From assembly GCA_002753155.1 (NCBI GenBank), contig PDZW01000005.1:60036-124035 (forward strand): a stretch of DNA of 64,000 nucleotides. Reading direction: 5' to 3'. The DNA comes from Alphaproteobacteria bacterium WMHbin7. Lineage in GTDB: Bacteria; Pseudomonadota; Alphaproteobacteria; Rhodospirillales; WMHbin7. The first letter of the stretch is position 1. Each line of letters starts with the position of its first letter. Both the position numbers and the translations under genes were made by a program. This document shows, piece after piece, positions 34,770 through 42,509 of this stretch. The notes beneath the pieces are model-generated. The model was not told where the DNA came from, made no database searches, and worked only from the letters and a program-made list of their open reading frames with translations.

Positions 34770-36671
34770 ATGTCTACCGCAGCAACCGGTCTTGAGACCG
34801 AGAGTGACCTTGGCCGTGTTCCTGGCCTGGCACTGGCAGCGCTTGGCGTCGTCTTCGGCGACATCGGCACCAGCCCGCTTTATGCCATCAAGGAAACCTT
34901 TGGCGGAGCGCATCCGCTGCCAATCGATCAGCCTCATATTCTAGGTGTGTTATCGCTGGTTTTTTGGTCGATCATGTCCGTCGTTTCGCTCAAATACGTA
35001 CTGATCGTCATGCGCGCCGACAACAGGGGCGAAGGCGGCAGCCTGGCTTTGCTGGCCTCGGTAACGCGCATGCTGGATGGGAAAGGAGCAAAGGGAGCGC
35101 TGGTTACCGCGATGGGCTTGTTCGCAGCCGGTTTGTTTTACGGCGACAGCATGATCACCCCGGCCATTTCGGTTCTTTCCGCCATCGAGGGGCTTGATGT
35201 CGCCAAGCCCGGATTCTCCGATTACATCCTGCCTCTGACTCTTTTGATTCTGATCGGCCTCTTCGCCATTCAGCGCCACGGCACGGCGACCGTCGGCACC
35301 ATGTTCGGCCCCATCGTGGCAATCTGGTTCATCACGCTGGCCGTCATCGGCATTAAAAATATCGGTCTTGCCCCCGGCGTCTTGTGGGCCCTGTCCCCCC
35401 ATCATGCCGTCTTGTTCCTGATCAATAACGGCCTGACCGGCTTTCTGTCTCTGGGTGCTGTCGTGCTGGTGTTGACGGGGGCCGAGGCGCTTTACGCCGA
35501 TATGGGACATTTCGGCCGCTTGCCCATTGCCCTTGCCTGGTATGGTCTGGCCCTGCCCGGCCTTTTGATCAATTACTTCGGTCAGGGAGCCCTGTTGCTC
35601 ACCCATCCCGAAGCCATCGAGAATCCCTTTTTTCTGATGGTGCCCGCTTGGGGCACGTTGCCTTTGGTGATCCTTGCCACCATGGCCACGGTGATTGCTT
35701 CGCAGGCGGTGATTTCCGGCGCTTTTTCCATGACCCGCCAGGCCATTCAATTGGGCTATCTGCCTCGCCTGCGCATTATTCACACCTCTCAGCATGAGAA
35801 GGGGCAGATTTACATTCCCTTCGTCAATTGGGCGCTGATGCTGTCTGTTGCGGCGTTGGTGGCTTCTTTCGGATCTTCCTCGAAACTGGCGGCGGCTTAC
35901 GGCGTCGCCGTCACCGGAACCATGGCTATCACCGCCATCATGGTCGGCATTGTCATGCGCCTTACCTGGAAATGGCAAATGCGCACCGTGATTCTGCTGG
36001 TCGGCTTCTTTCTGATGTTCGACATGGCTTTCTTCCTGGCCAATATCGTGAAGATCGAGCAGGGCGGCTGGTTCCCCTTGGTCATCGGCCTTGTCATCTT
36101 CACGCTTCTGGTAACCTGGAAGAGCGGACGTGCCGCCCTGCTGGCACGGACAAGACGCGATTCACTGCCCATCAAGGATTTTCTGGCCACACTCTCCAGC
36201 CGGTTGGTCCGCGTGCCCGGCACGGCCATTTTCCTAAGCGGCTCTGAACATGGCGTACCGCTGGCCCTGTTGCACAACATCAAGCACAACAAGATTTTGC
36301 ACGAGCGCGTGGTGATTCTGACCGTGATTGTCGATGATGTGCCCTACGTGACCCCGGAATGGCGCGTTGAATCGCGTCCGCTGGAACAGGGCTTTCACCA
36401 AGTTCTGTTGCATTACGGGTTCATGCAAGACCCTGACGTTCCCAAGGCGCTGGCCCAGGCCCGCAGCGACGAATTAGGATTCTTTTACGAACCCATGTCG
36501 ATATCCTATTTCCTAAGCCGCGAGACGGTGATTCCCTCGGCCAATCCCGCCCTGCCCCTCTGGCAGGCCCATCTTTATGCCAGCCTGGCCCGCATGGCCG
36601 CCACCGCCATGGACTTCTTTCGCCTGCCCATCAATCGCGTCGTGGAACTGGGCGGACAAGTCGAAATCTGA
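34770..36671 (+). CDS. kup: Low-affinity potassium uptake protein Kup
   Basis: This 633-residue protein has the Kup N-terminus ALAALGVVFGDIGTSPLYAIKETF, twelve or so membrane segments up to about residue 450, and a cytoplasmic C-terminal domain (VPGTAIFLSGSEHGVPLALLHNIKHNKI). It imports K+ with protons. The gene stands alone, divergent from dps, and is followed by a structured RNA region. Length and motifs are complete. Confidence 0.95.
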   Translation: MSTAATGLETESDLGRVPGLALAALGVVFGDIGTSPLYAIKETFGGAHPLPIDQPHILGVLSLVFWSIMSVVSLKYVLIVMRADNRGEGGSLALLASVTRMLDGKGAKGALVTAMGLFAAGLFYGDSMITPAISVLSAIEGLDVAKPGFSDYILPLTLLILIGLFAIQRHGTATVGTMFGPIVAIWFITLAVIGIKNIGLAPGVLWALSPHHAVLFLINNGLTGFLSLGAVVLVLTGAEALYADMGHFGRLPIALAWYGLALPGLLINYFGQGALLLTHPEAIENPFFLMVPAWGTLPLVILATMATVIASQAVISGAFSMTRQAIQLGYLPRLRIIHTSQHEKGQIYIPFVNWALMLSVAALVASFGSSSKLAAAYGVAVTGTMAITAIMVGIVMRLTWKWQMRTVILLVGFFLMFDMAFFLANIVKIEQGGWFPLVIGLVIFTLLVTWKSGRAALLARTRRDSLPIKDFLATLSSRLVRVPGTAIFLSGSEHGVPLALLHNIKHNKILHERVVILTVIVDDVPYVTPEWRVESRPLEQGFHQVLLHYGFMQDPDVPKALAQARSDELGFFYEPMSISYFLSRETVIPSANPALPLWQAHLYASLARMAATAMDFFRLPINRVVELGGQVEI

Positions 36672-36721
36672 TGTCGCTGTGAATTCGGGAGGGCGGGGGG
36701 TTATATTCGCGTCTTCTAAGA

Positions 36722-36737
36722 TATGCGCAAAACGCAT
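36722..36737. promoter_or_regulatory. Inverted repeat upstream of the small RNA
   Basis: TATGCG and CGCATA are separated by CAAAA. This short palindrome lies about 55 bases upstream of the proposed RNA start and could be a regulator site. A TTATATA -10-like box lies at 36782-36788 without a convincing -35. Confidence 0.35.
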
Positions 36738-36794
36738 AACAGCACTGTGGAATTCCATGTGGCCTGCCAGGGGCGCCTCCGTTATATAGGGACT

Positions 36795-36944
36795 TACGAA
36801 TATTGCGGTGCGAAATGTTTTTGCCCCAAGATTCACGCGTTTCGAGCTTCGGTTCGAAGGGGTTCTTTGGAACCCTACGTCTCCCAGACGTGAAGCCTCC
36901 CTGTATTGACTTAGCCCCTGGTGCAAACCAGGGGCTTTCTTTTT
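36795..36944 (+). ncRNA. Probable structured small RNA with four hairpins and a terminator
   Basis: No gene fits between kup and 37,026, yet the stretch folds strongly. The hairpins are GCGAAA-TGT-TTTTGC (36810-36824); TTCGAGC with a UUCG loop and GTTCGAA (36841-36858); GGGTTC-TTTG-GAACCC (36860-36875); ACGTCT-CCC-AGACGT (36877-36891); and a perfect terminator. It is not a match to 4.5S RNA, tmRNA or the single long hairpin of 6S RNA that I can recognise. It could be a free RNA or a leader that attenuates the glycosylase-like gene 80 bases downstream. The 5' end is a guess. Confidence 0.5.
36913..36944 (+). terminator. Rho-independent terminator of the small RNA
   Basis: AGCCCCTGGT-GCAA-ACCAGGGGCT is a perfect 10-bp stem with a four-base loop, followed by TTCTTTTT. 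Confidence 0.9.
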
Positions 36945-37025
36945 GAAGCCGGATGGCTCGATACCATCTTGTATTTCCTGGGCTAAACCCCACTTTGAGC
37001 AAGGGATTTCACAGCAGGCGGGCGC

Positions 37026-37520
37026 ATGAATATCTTCTTTCTGGATCGCGATCCGGCCAGGGCCGCCCGCTTTCATTCGGATGTTCATGTCGTCAAGATG
37101 GTGCTGGAGACCGCTCAGATTCTCTGCGCCGTCCTTCACCGTTATCACCTCCCGGCCCCCTACAAACCCACCCATGCGCGCCACCCTTGCGTTCTCTGGG
37201 CCGGAGACAGCCTGCCCCACTATCTTTGGACGCGCCGACTTGGCCTGGAACTGGCCAAGGAGTACCGGTACCGCAGCACCCGCGCCCATGCCTCGGCAGC
37301 GATCATTCAAGGCACGCCAAAAGCCCCACCGATCCCCGATTTAGGCTGGACGGAACCCGCCCAGGCCATGCCGGAACATTATCGAGGCACCGATCCGGTA
37401 GCTGCCTACCGTGCCTATTATGCTGAAACGAAAAGTGTATTTCCGGGAAAAGGCCCAGCCAGTTGGTCGCGTCGGCGCGTACCCGGCTTCATGCGTTCGT
37501 TCATCCTCGGTTCATCTTGA
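37026..37520 (+). CDS. Pyrimidine-dimer DNA glycosylase-like family protein
   Basis: This 164-residue protein starts MNIFFLDRDPARAARFHSDV and has KMVLETAQILCAVLHRYH, KPTHARHPCVLWAG and DPVAAYRAYYAETK. This pattern is found in a bacterial and phage family often labelled pyrimidine-dimer DNA glycosylase. The link to T4 endonuclease V is by annotation tradition and is not proven by the residues seen here. The gene starts 80 bases after the RNA terminator and stands alone. Confidence 0.6.
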   Translation: MNIFFLDRDPARAARFHSDVHVVKMVLETAQILCAVLHRYHLPAPYKPTHARHPCVLWAGDSLPHYLWTRRLGLELAKEYRYRSTRAHASAAIIQGTPKAPPIPDLGWTEPAQAMPEHYRGTDPVAAYRAYYAETKSVFPGKGPASWSRRRVPGFMRSFILGSS

Positions 37521-37741
37521 AGAGGATAGCTTACGGAGGCGGGCAATTATCGTTCGCAATGCCCATAAAAAAAGATAGAATATTCTACCGACCCTATTTG
37601 TTTGTCGATATCTTGCTTCGGGTCTTTCAATCCAGGGGTGAACTTCCTGGGGGGGGCCGGAGCGGGATGACCATAAGGCACAAGCATCCGGCACCCATCC
37701 GCAGAGACTGGGGCCGGCATAACGACAGGGAGCATCGTTCA

Positions 37742-38266
37742 ATGACCGAGTTTTTTTCCAGCCGCCGCCGTTTCATGACTTCCGTGGGCATGGGGGGTGC
37801 CGCACTTGGGCTTCTGGCCGCCTGCGGCATCGACCCCAAGGGGGACGAGACGGCCGACAAGTCTGGAGATGACGCGCAAAAGCACGCGATGAAATTCGAG
37901 AAGAAGGCCAAGGAATTCGTCGAGCGCTATAAGCTGGACGACGGCACCGTTCACCCCAGACATCTCGAAGACCACAAAGACAGCAAGGAACCGGTCGATG
38001 TCTATCTTCTGGCGCGCCGATTCTCTTTCGAGCCCGGAATATTGAAGCTGAACCGGGGGGTCGCCTATCGCTTTCACATGATGACCAACGACGTCACGCA
38101 CAGCGTCTGGTTCCAGCCGGGCGACATTCCCCCCATTACGCTACGCAAGAATGAGCCGGTCGAGCAGACCATCGCGCTGCATCGGCTGGGCAACCACTCC
38201 ATCACCTGCAACATCTATTGCGGCCCCGGCCACGACAAGATGCGGGTTCAGGTGACGGTGGTTTAG
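37742..38266 (+). CDS. Tat-exported lipoprotein with a CuA-type cupredoxin domain
   Basis: The ATG at 37742 gives 174 residues. The signal has a twin-arginine motif (SSRRRFMTS) and a lipobox LAAC with Cys28, so it is probably a Tat lipoprotein. The cupredoxin domain has VTHSVWFQPG (His120) and C-N-I-Y-C-G-P-G-H-D-K-M (Cys156, Cys160, His164, Met167), exactly the CuA ligand pattern of cytochrome oxidase subunit II and N2O reductase. There is no membrane helix pair of COX2 and no oxidase gene nearby. It may carry electrons or copper. It ends just before the tRNA-derived att repeat. Confidence 0.8.
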   Translation: MTEFFSSRRRFMTSVGMGGAALGLLAACGIDPKGDETADKSGDDAQKHAMKFEKKAKEFVERYKLDDGTVHPRHLEDHKDSKEPVDVYLLARRFSFEPGILKLNRGVAYRFHMMTNDVTHSVWFQPGDIPPITLRKNEPVEQTIALHRLGNHSITCNIYCGPGHDKMRVQVTVV

Positions 38267-38309
38267 GGCATCCGCGCGATCATTATCGACAAGGCGAAGG
38301 GGCAAAAAA

Positions 38310-38339
38310 AAGGGCTTAGCGAAATCTCGCTAAGCCCTT
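38310..38339. terminator. Copy of the tRNA-Ala terminator hairpin at the outer att repeat
   Basis: AAGGGCTTAGCGA-AATC-TCGCTAAGCCCTT is a perfect 13-bp stem with A-rich left and T-rich right flanks, so it can work in both directions. It now ends the cupredoxin transcript. It is the original 3' flank of the tRNA-Ala gene, moved away by the insertion. Confidence 0.8.
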
Positions 38340-38364
38340 CTCTTATTTGGTGGAGCCAATCGGA
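38327..38364. repeat. att-type repeat, outer left end of the island
   Basis: This 38-base sequence is identical to parts of the repeats at 42257 and 63865. It holds the last 17 bases of tRNA-Ala (38348-38364, minus sense) and half of the terminator. After CGGA the match stops, so it is shorter than the 70-base repeat of module 2. Confidence 0.8.
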
Positions 38365-38558
38365 GGCTGCCTGCCAGCAAGAAAACCCTGGCATTACAAC
38401 GGCCTGACCTTACCGCCGCGCCACGACCGTAGCATCCAACTGGAACAGTTGGGAAGGGGGACAAAATATGGCCGCACTTTTCAATTGAACCTTGTTTGCG
38501 CCTCCTTCCGCCTGATATAGTCCCGTATCCAAGCGGTCATTAAGGCGAAGCATCCTAA

Positions 38559-39422
38559 ATGCCATACAGTTTTTCTACATACGTGGATAATCAACCCCTA
38601 CCGGCTGGACCGCCGCTCCCTTTATGCCATGTGACGTCCCCTGCTGGGCTTGTCGCCATTCTGACAGCAGGAAAGATTGAAGCTTTTAAGGATGATTTGG
38701 CCCCGACCAATGGCAAGTCTTACGCTTTCTACGGCCGTCCGGCTTACGTCCGCGAGCGCCACAACGGGCAGTATAGCGATCAAACCGTCCGGCATCCCGC
38801 CTGTATACTGTTCAAAACGGATTTGCTCGCGTCTGCAGCTGACTACTACCCATTTGACACGGGTGCTTTTCTGGCAGGGCGCTACGATAACTATTTGCAG
38901 GATGCCATCCCGCCCAACCCCCAAGCCCCCACTAAACCAAAAGAGAAAAAGAGGGAGGAGTGTCTGCATTTTCTTTTGAAAAACGACATCTCGACACCGA
39001 CCAAATTCGTCCCTTCTTTTTATAAGGACAACGCAGCCTATTTCAAGGCAAAGCCAAGCGCACCTCTTCAGCGTCAAGCCAATTCACTGCTCGTTGAAGC
39101 GTATTTTAACCTCATAAATGCTTCAATCTCCACCGATTTTGATGGTCGGGCCAGGGCGCTGGAAGTTAGTTGGAATGTGCCTTTAGACGTCAATCCACAA
39201 ACCGTTGAACGCATATTTGTTTCCGACGAAACTACTCAGACAGCTCAAGTTCGCACACTCTTAAAACCTTTTGGCTCAAATGTGGAGTATTGGTATGCCC
39301 AGGGTGGATGCTCTGAGAGAGAAAGTTGGGCATACATGTCCGAGCGTATCAGAAGCTACATGACTGATCGGGGCTACCTAAACTTTCCTCTCTACCATAC
39401 CCCTCAGGTAGGCATGCCGTGA
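38559..39422 (+). CDS. Unknown protein, possibly ADP-ribosyltransferase-like, coupled to a STAND ATPase
   Basis: This 287-residue protein starts with LPLCHVTSPAGLVAILTAGKIEA followed by YAFYGRPAYV, FDTGAFLAGRY and FVPSFYKDNAAYF. The His-x-Thr, the early 'ILxxG' turn and the aromatic YxFYGRPAY segment recall ADP-ribosyltransferase-like folds such as DarT, but I see no decisive catalytic glutamate assignment. The stop overlaps the GTG start of the next gene, so both are made together. It is the first gene of module 1 of the island. A defence effector role is an inference from this context. Confidence 0.55.
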   Translation: MPYSFSTYVDNQPLPAGPPLPLCHVTSPAGLVAILTAGKIEAFKDDLAPTNGKSYAFYGRPAYVRERHNGQYSDQTVRHPACILFKTDLLASAADYYPFDTGAFLAGRYDNYLQDAIPPNPQAPTKPKEKKREECLHFLLKNDISTPTKFVPSFYKDNAAYFKAKPSAPLQRQANSLLVEAYFNLINASISTDFDGRARALEVSWNVPLDVNPQTVERIFVSDETTQTAQVRTLLKPFGSNVEYWYAQGGCSERESWAYMSERIRSYMTDRGYLNFPLYHTPQVGMP

Positions 39423-41308
39423 CGCAGCACCTCAGCGGACTGATTGAAAGTTTCAAGGATGCCCCTGGCTTCCTTACACCTGTCTTTAGCGCTTCGAAGC
39501 AAGCCAATACCCTGAACATTCAGTCCATCGGTCCTGTCGGAGAGATCGCCGAATTTATTCCCTTAGGAGACGATCTACCCGTTAAAGAATTACCCCTTGC
39601 CGTCGCCCGTCGCGCTTCAGAGGGCGACGCCGCCCTCTTCGCCTTTTCCTTTCCACAAGGCGAGCCCATCATCGGTGACACGGACGATTTGCGCAGTCTG
39701 CTTTCAAAGGCTGTAGGACAACTCAACCAGTATCCGATTACCAAGGTTAACGTTCTCGAGTTTATTGGAGACTGGGGGCAACTTCCAAACGCCATCAAAG
39801 ATGCTTCCGATTTTCTCGGCGGGCACGAAGGAGCGCAGAAATGGGCGAAGGCCCGCCTTGGCCGGATCAAAGAGTTACAGGGACAACCAAACTTTGGTGT
39901 GGCGAGCGGCGTTCCTGGCTGGGGAGAAATCAATTCCGCCCCCCACTCAGCAACGCCTGAAGCCCGTCACGCTTTTCTGCTTGGGGCACAGCCCGATTTG
40001 GTCATCGCGGCGGATAGCAAGGGATACAATCCGTCAGGAAATATGATTGCCAACAAGCTCCTTTCCCAACACTGCAACACCCTCTTGCTGCTGGGCGGCG
40101 TTGGAAGCGGAAAAAGCACAGCGTTGCTGCAAGCGGCCTATCAGCTCTGGTCCGAAGATGAAGAACGCCGCGTCTTGATTTTTGCTGGCAAAGGCAAAGT
40201 TGATCCGGTAACTGCAATGCAAGCAGTCGGTGGCGATGCCTTATTGGTCATTGACAACGCCGAGCAAATTGATGATCTGCCTGCCGCCATGGCAGAGGCG
40301 GAGCGAAAACATTGCAAGCTCTTGCTCGCCGCACGCACGTATGAATGGCGAGAACGCTATCCTGACCTGATGAATGAACAAGGCTCATTTGGTGTTGTCC
40401 GGATTGATCGGCAAGGAAGGCCGCAATGGAAAGAGTTAAGGAAATTCGTTAAGGCTGCCGGTTTGGAAGCGGAAAGAATATTCGACATCGACGTGCTTAA
40501 TCGTCAATTCGACCAAAGCAATGCCGACTTTCTAGCCACCATGCTTGCCGCCTTCGGAGACCACCCGCTTTCCGCGCGGCTTGGCGAAATGGCGGAAGAG
40601 CTTCGTCACTGGAGCGATGGGGTAGCGCTTATTTCGCTTCTCGCTTGCACATGTTCAATCGAAGGGCGGAAGACAAGAAAGGGGTTCTCACGTCCTCCGA
40701 CTATAAGTTTGATTGCAAGTGCTATGGACCTCCCTCGGCCAGAGATAATGGCATTGGCTTCAAGATTGCCAGGAGAGCTTCGCCTCATGTTGCGGGGGCA
40801 GCAACGCAACTTCAGCGGCACCACCTGCCATTCGACAGAGCTTCGGACCAGACATCCGATCATTGCGGGCGCTCTGTACAGGCAACTCGTCGAGCGGAAA
40901 CTTGTTGATCCTGTGTGTGTGGACACTGCCCTGATTGAAGCTGCTGCAACAAACTCGCTGACAACCGACAATATCACCGACGCTTTCTACCTGACCTTGG
41001 TTCCCCAGTATCGGGATGCTGAGGGTGACAGAGCTGGGGCCAAGGATCTTTATCGAGCAGCAGCCGAGTATCGTCCAAAGGCCCCTCATTTTTGGCAGGC
41101 CTGGGCCTTGCTGGAAGAGAAGCAAGGCAACATCGGCAGCGTCAACGAGCCTTATTCCGCCCGCTGGCTGTTCCGGGAAGGAACCAAGGCCGACAGCAAG
41201 AATGCCCCGACTTGGCAGGCCTGGGCCTTGCTGGAAGAGAAGCAAGGCAACATCGGCAGCGTCAACGAGCCTTATTCCGCCCGCTGGCTGTTCAAGCAGA
41301 TGCGGTAG
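39419..41308 (+). CDS. STAND-like P-loop ATPase with C-terminal repeats
   Basis: This 629-residue protein begins at a GTG inside the stop of the preceding gene. Residues 1-205 are a domain I do not recognise. The ATPase has Walker A GGVGSGKST (226-234), Walker B ALLVIDNAEQ (274-283) and LLLAARTYEWRERYP, a NACHT/STAND-like arginine. The C-terminus (about 535-629) has TPR/HAT-like repeats (WQAWALLEEKQGNIG). Two of these are exact duplicates at the DNA level. STAND proteins with an effector partner commonly sense phage components; that role here is inferred. Confidence 0.65.
   Translation: MTQHLSGLIESFKDAPGFLTPVFSASKQANTLNIQSIGPVGEIAEFIPLGDDLPVKELPLAVARRASEGDAALFAFSFPQGEPIIGDTDDLRSLLSKAVGQLNQYPITKVNVLEFIGDWGQLPNAIKDASDFLGGHEGAQKWAKARLGRIKELQGQPNFGVASGVPGWGEINSAPHSATPEARHAFLLGAQPDLVIAADSKGYNPSGNMIANKLLSQHCNTLLLLGGVGSGKSTALLQAAYQLWSEDEERRVLIFAGKGKVDPVTAMQAVGGDALLVIDNAEQIDDLPAAMAEAERKHCKLLLAARTYEWRERYPDLMNEQGSFGVVRIDRQGRPQWKELRKFVKAAGLEAERIFDIDVLNRQFDQSNADFLATMLAAFGDHPLSARLGEMAEELRHWSDGVALISLLACTCSIEGRKTRKGFSRPPTISLIASAMDLPRPEIMALASRLPGELRLMLRGQQRNFSGTTCHSTELRTRHPIIAGALYRQLVERKLVDPVCVDTALIEAAATNSLTTDNITDAFYLTLVPQYRDAEGDRAGAKDLYRAAAEYRPKAPHFWQAWALLEEKQGNIGSVNEPYSARWLFREGTKADSKNAPTWQAWALLEEKQGNIGSVNEPYSARWLFKQMR
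41093..41292 (+). repeat. 120-bp tandem duplication in the ATPase gene
   Basis: About 83 bases starting at 41093 recur without change starting at 41213, in frame, giving a 40-residue period. The perfect identity shows that the copy is recent. Confidence 0.85.
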
Positions 41309-41350
41309 AAACTCCGAGAAGAAAGTAAGCTGTGACTTTGCCTTCTTGGG

Positions 41351-41539
41351 CTACCTCGAAAACCTGCTCAGCCTCTCCTGCAACGCCAGGGCCGCTTGCA
41401 CATAGCGCGAAGCCAGCCGGTATCTCTCCGCCCTGCGCACCCGTTCCGCCCTGGTCTCAACGAGCACGCCTTCTCTAACAAGCCGCCTTGTCGCTGATGC
41501 ACATTCGGGAACGACAACACACCAGCGGGCGATCCTCAC
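41351..41539 (-). pseudogene. Possible fragment of a winged-helix protein
   Basis: A 62-codon frame reads ATRRLVREGVLVETRAERVR then ERYRLASRYVQAALALQERL, like the last winged-helix part of a larger regulator or Fic-type protein. It has no full domain and no clear start. It lies in the 280-base gap between the ATPase and the toxin gene. Confidence 0.25.
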
Positions 41540-41590
41540 TCTTCTTGCTGGGCTTTCGAAGTAATTGCTACTGTTCCATATCCGGTCGCC

Positions 41591-41854
41591 TCAACCAACC
41601 AATCGGTCGTATTCGGCATGCGTACCGATCCAGAACCATGTCACCACATCGTCCTGCAACAACCCAAGCGCCCGGTAATGCAACCCGACGCGAACGGAAT
41701 ATAGCGGGGAGGAAGTTCGCAGCCTTTTAAAGTGCAAACCGGGATGACGCGGATCGTCGCGCCACAAACGGTAATTTTCCATAGCAAGCTGTTGAACCGC
41801 TTTTGGCAGACCGCGATAGCACTGCCAAAATTCGGGCGTTGTGGCAGATTTCAT
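41591..41854 (-). CDS. RelE/ParE-family toxin, copy 1
   Basis: This 87-residue protein has the RelE/ParE fold pattern: FWQCYRGLPKAVQQLAMENYRLW, HPGLHFKRLRTSSPLYSVRV and VVTWFWIGTHAEYDRLVG. It follows a 75-residue partner whose stop overlaps its start by four bases. A second copy lies at 45369-45632 with five residue changes. Members inhibit translation or gyrase; which of these applies cannot be told. Confidence 0.85.
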   Translation of the reverse strand: MKSATTPEFWQCYRGLPKAVQQLAMENYRLWRDDPRHPGLHFKRLRTSSPLYSVRVGLHYRALGLLQDDVVTWFWIGTHAEYDRLVG

Positions 41855-42078
41855 TCGTGAGGGGTGTCAGACGGATCGAAAGAAAAAGTTTCGCCACGGG
41901 CGATCTGCCCGCGAACCTTGGCGGCAATCGCGTCGAGCTTATCGGCATCGCGGGCAAACTTTTGCTGCCATAAGGCTTCATCGTGCAATTCCTCAAGCAC
42001 GATACTGGCAATAAGCGCCTGCTCGTCGTCTGGGCGAGATGCGGCCTCCGCGAAAGCTTTTTCAAGCAGTTTGTTCAT
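41851..42078 (-). CDS. Antitoxin-like partner of the RelE/ParE toxin, copy 1
   Basis: This 75-residue acidic protein starts at the ATG at 42078 (the frame is open further). It begins MNKLLEKAFAEAASRPDDEQ and ends QIARGETFSFDPSDTPHE. It lacks an obvious DNA-binding domain and overlaps the toxin gene by four bases. Short helical partners of this kind are known next to RelE-like toxins; the antitoxin role is inferred from place and overlap. Copy 2 lies at 45629-45856. Confidence 0.7.
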   Translation of the reverse strand: MNKLLEKAFAEAASRPDDEQALIASIVLEELHDEALWQQKFARDADKLDAIAAKVRGQIARGETFSFDPSDTPHE

Positions 42079-42239
42079 AAGCCTATCCTTTGCGTCGGCT
42101 GTCTGCCACTTGCTCGTGTATTCTAGAGGCTTCTTCTCATTTTTTCTACCCCTGCCCCTGTTCTGTTTCCCTTGGGTTTTGCCGGTGGGCACATTTCCCT
42201 TTTGCCGAAATTGCTGCGATGCCGCTTTGGCAAAAAAAA

Positions 42240-42326
42240 AAGGGCTTAGCGAATGTTCGCTAAGCCCTTCTCTTATTTGGTGGAGCCAATCGGAATCGAA
42301 CCGACGACCTCTTGAATGCCATTCAA
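42240..42326. repeat. att-type repeat between the two island modules, with terminator hairpin
   Basis: The hairpin AAGGGCTTAGCGA-ATGT-TCGCTAAGCCCTT (42240-42269) is followed by 49 bases of tRNA-Ala 3' sequence (42278-42326). From 42257 to 42326 it is identical over 70 bases to 63865-63934. The match ends in the anticodon stem, a usual crossover area of P4-type integrases. Confidence 0.9.
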
Positions 42327-42456
42327 AAATCATGGGTAAACATGGTGGAACCTGGGAGAACCCCGCATGCTATATAAATATAACTAATCATTGACGTTTT
42401 AAGATTTTTCCTTAGCATGGGTGAACCTGCCGAAACGGGGCTAATCGCATTATTTT

Positions 42457-42475
42457 GTGCCCCCGTTGTGCCCCC
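42457..42475 (+). promoter_or_regulatory. Paired GTGCCCCC motifs, possible integrase arm sites (left)
   Basis: GTGCCCCC occurs at 42457-42464 and 42468-42475, between the att repeat and the integrase start. The same pair, same orientation, is found near the right att repeat. Confidence 0.45.
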
Positions 42476-42509
42476 AGAAGACCTTTTGATTGCCGAGGAA
42501 TGTTTGCCG

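Noticed and set aside
36795..36944. 6S RNA or 4.5S RNA
   Set aside because: The fold is four separate hairpins, not one long bulged hairpin, and the conserved 4.5S tip sequence is missing.
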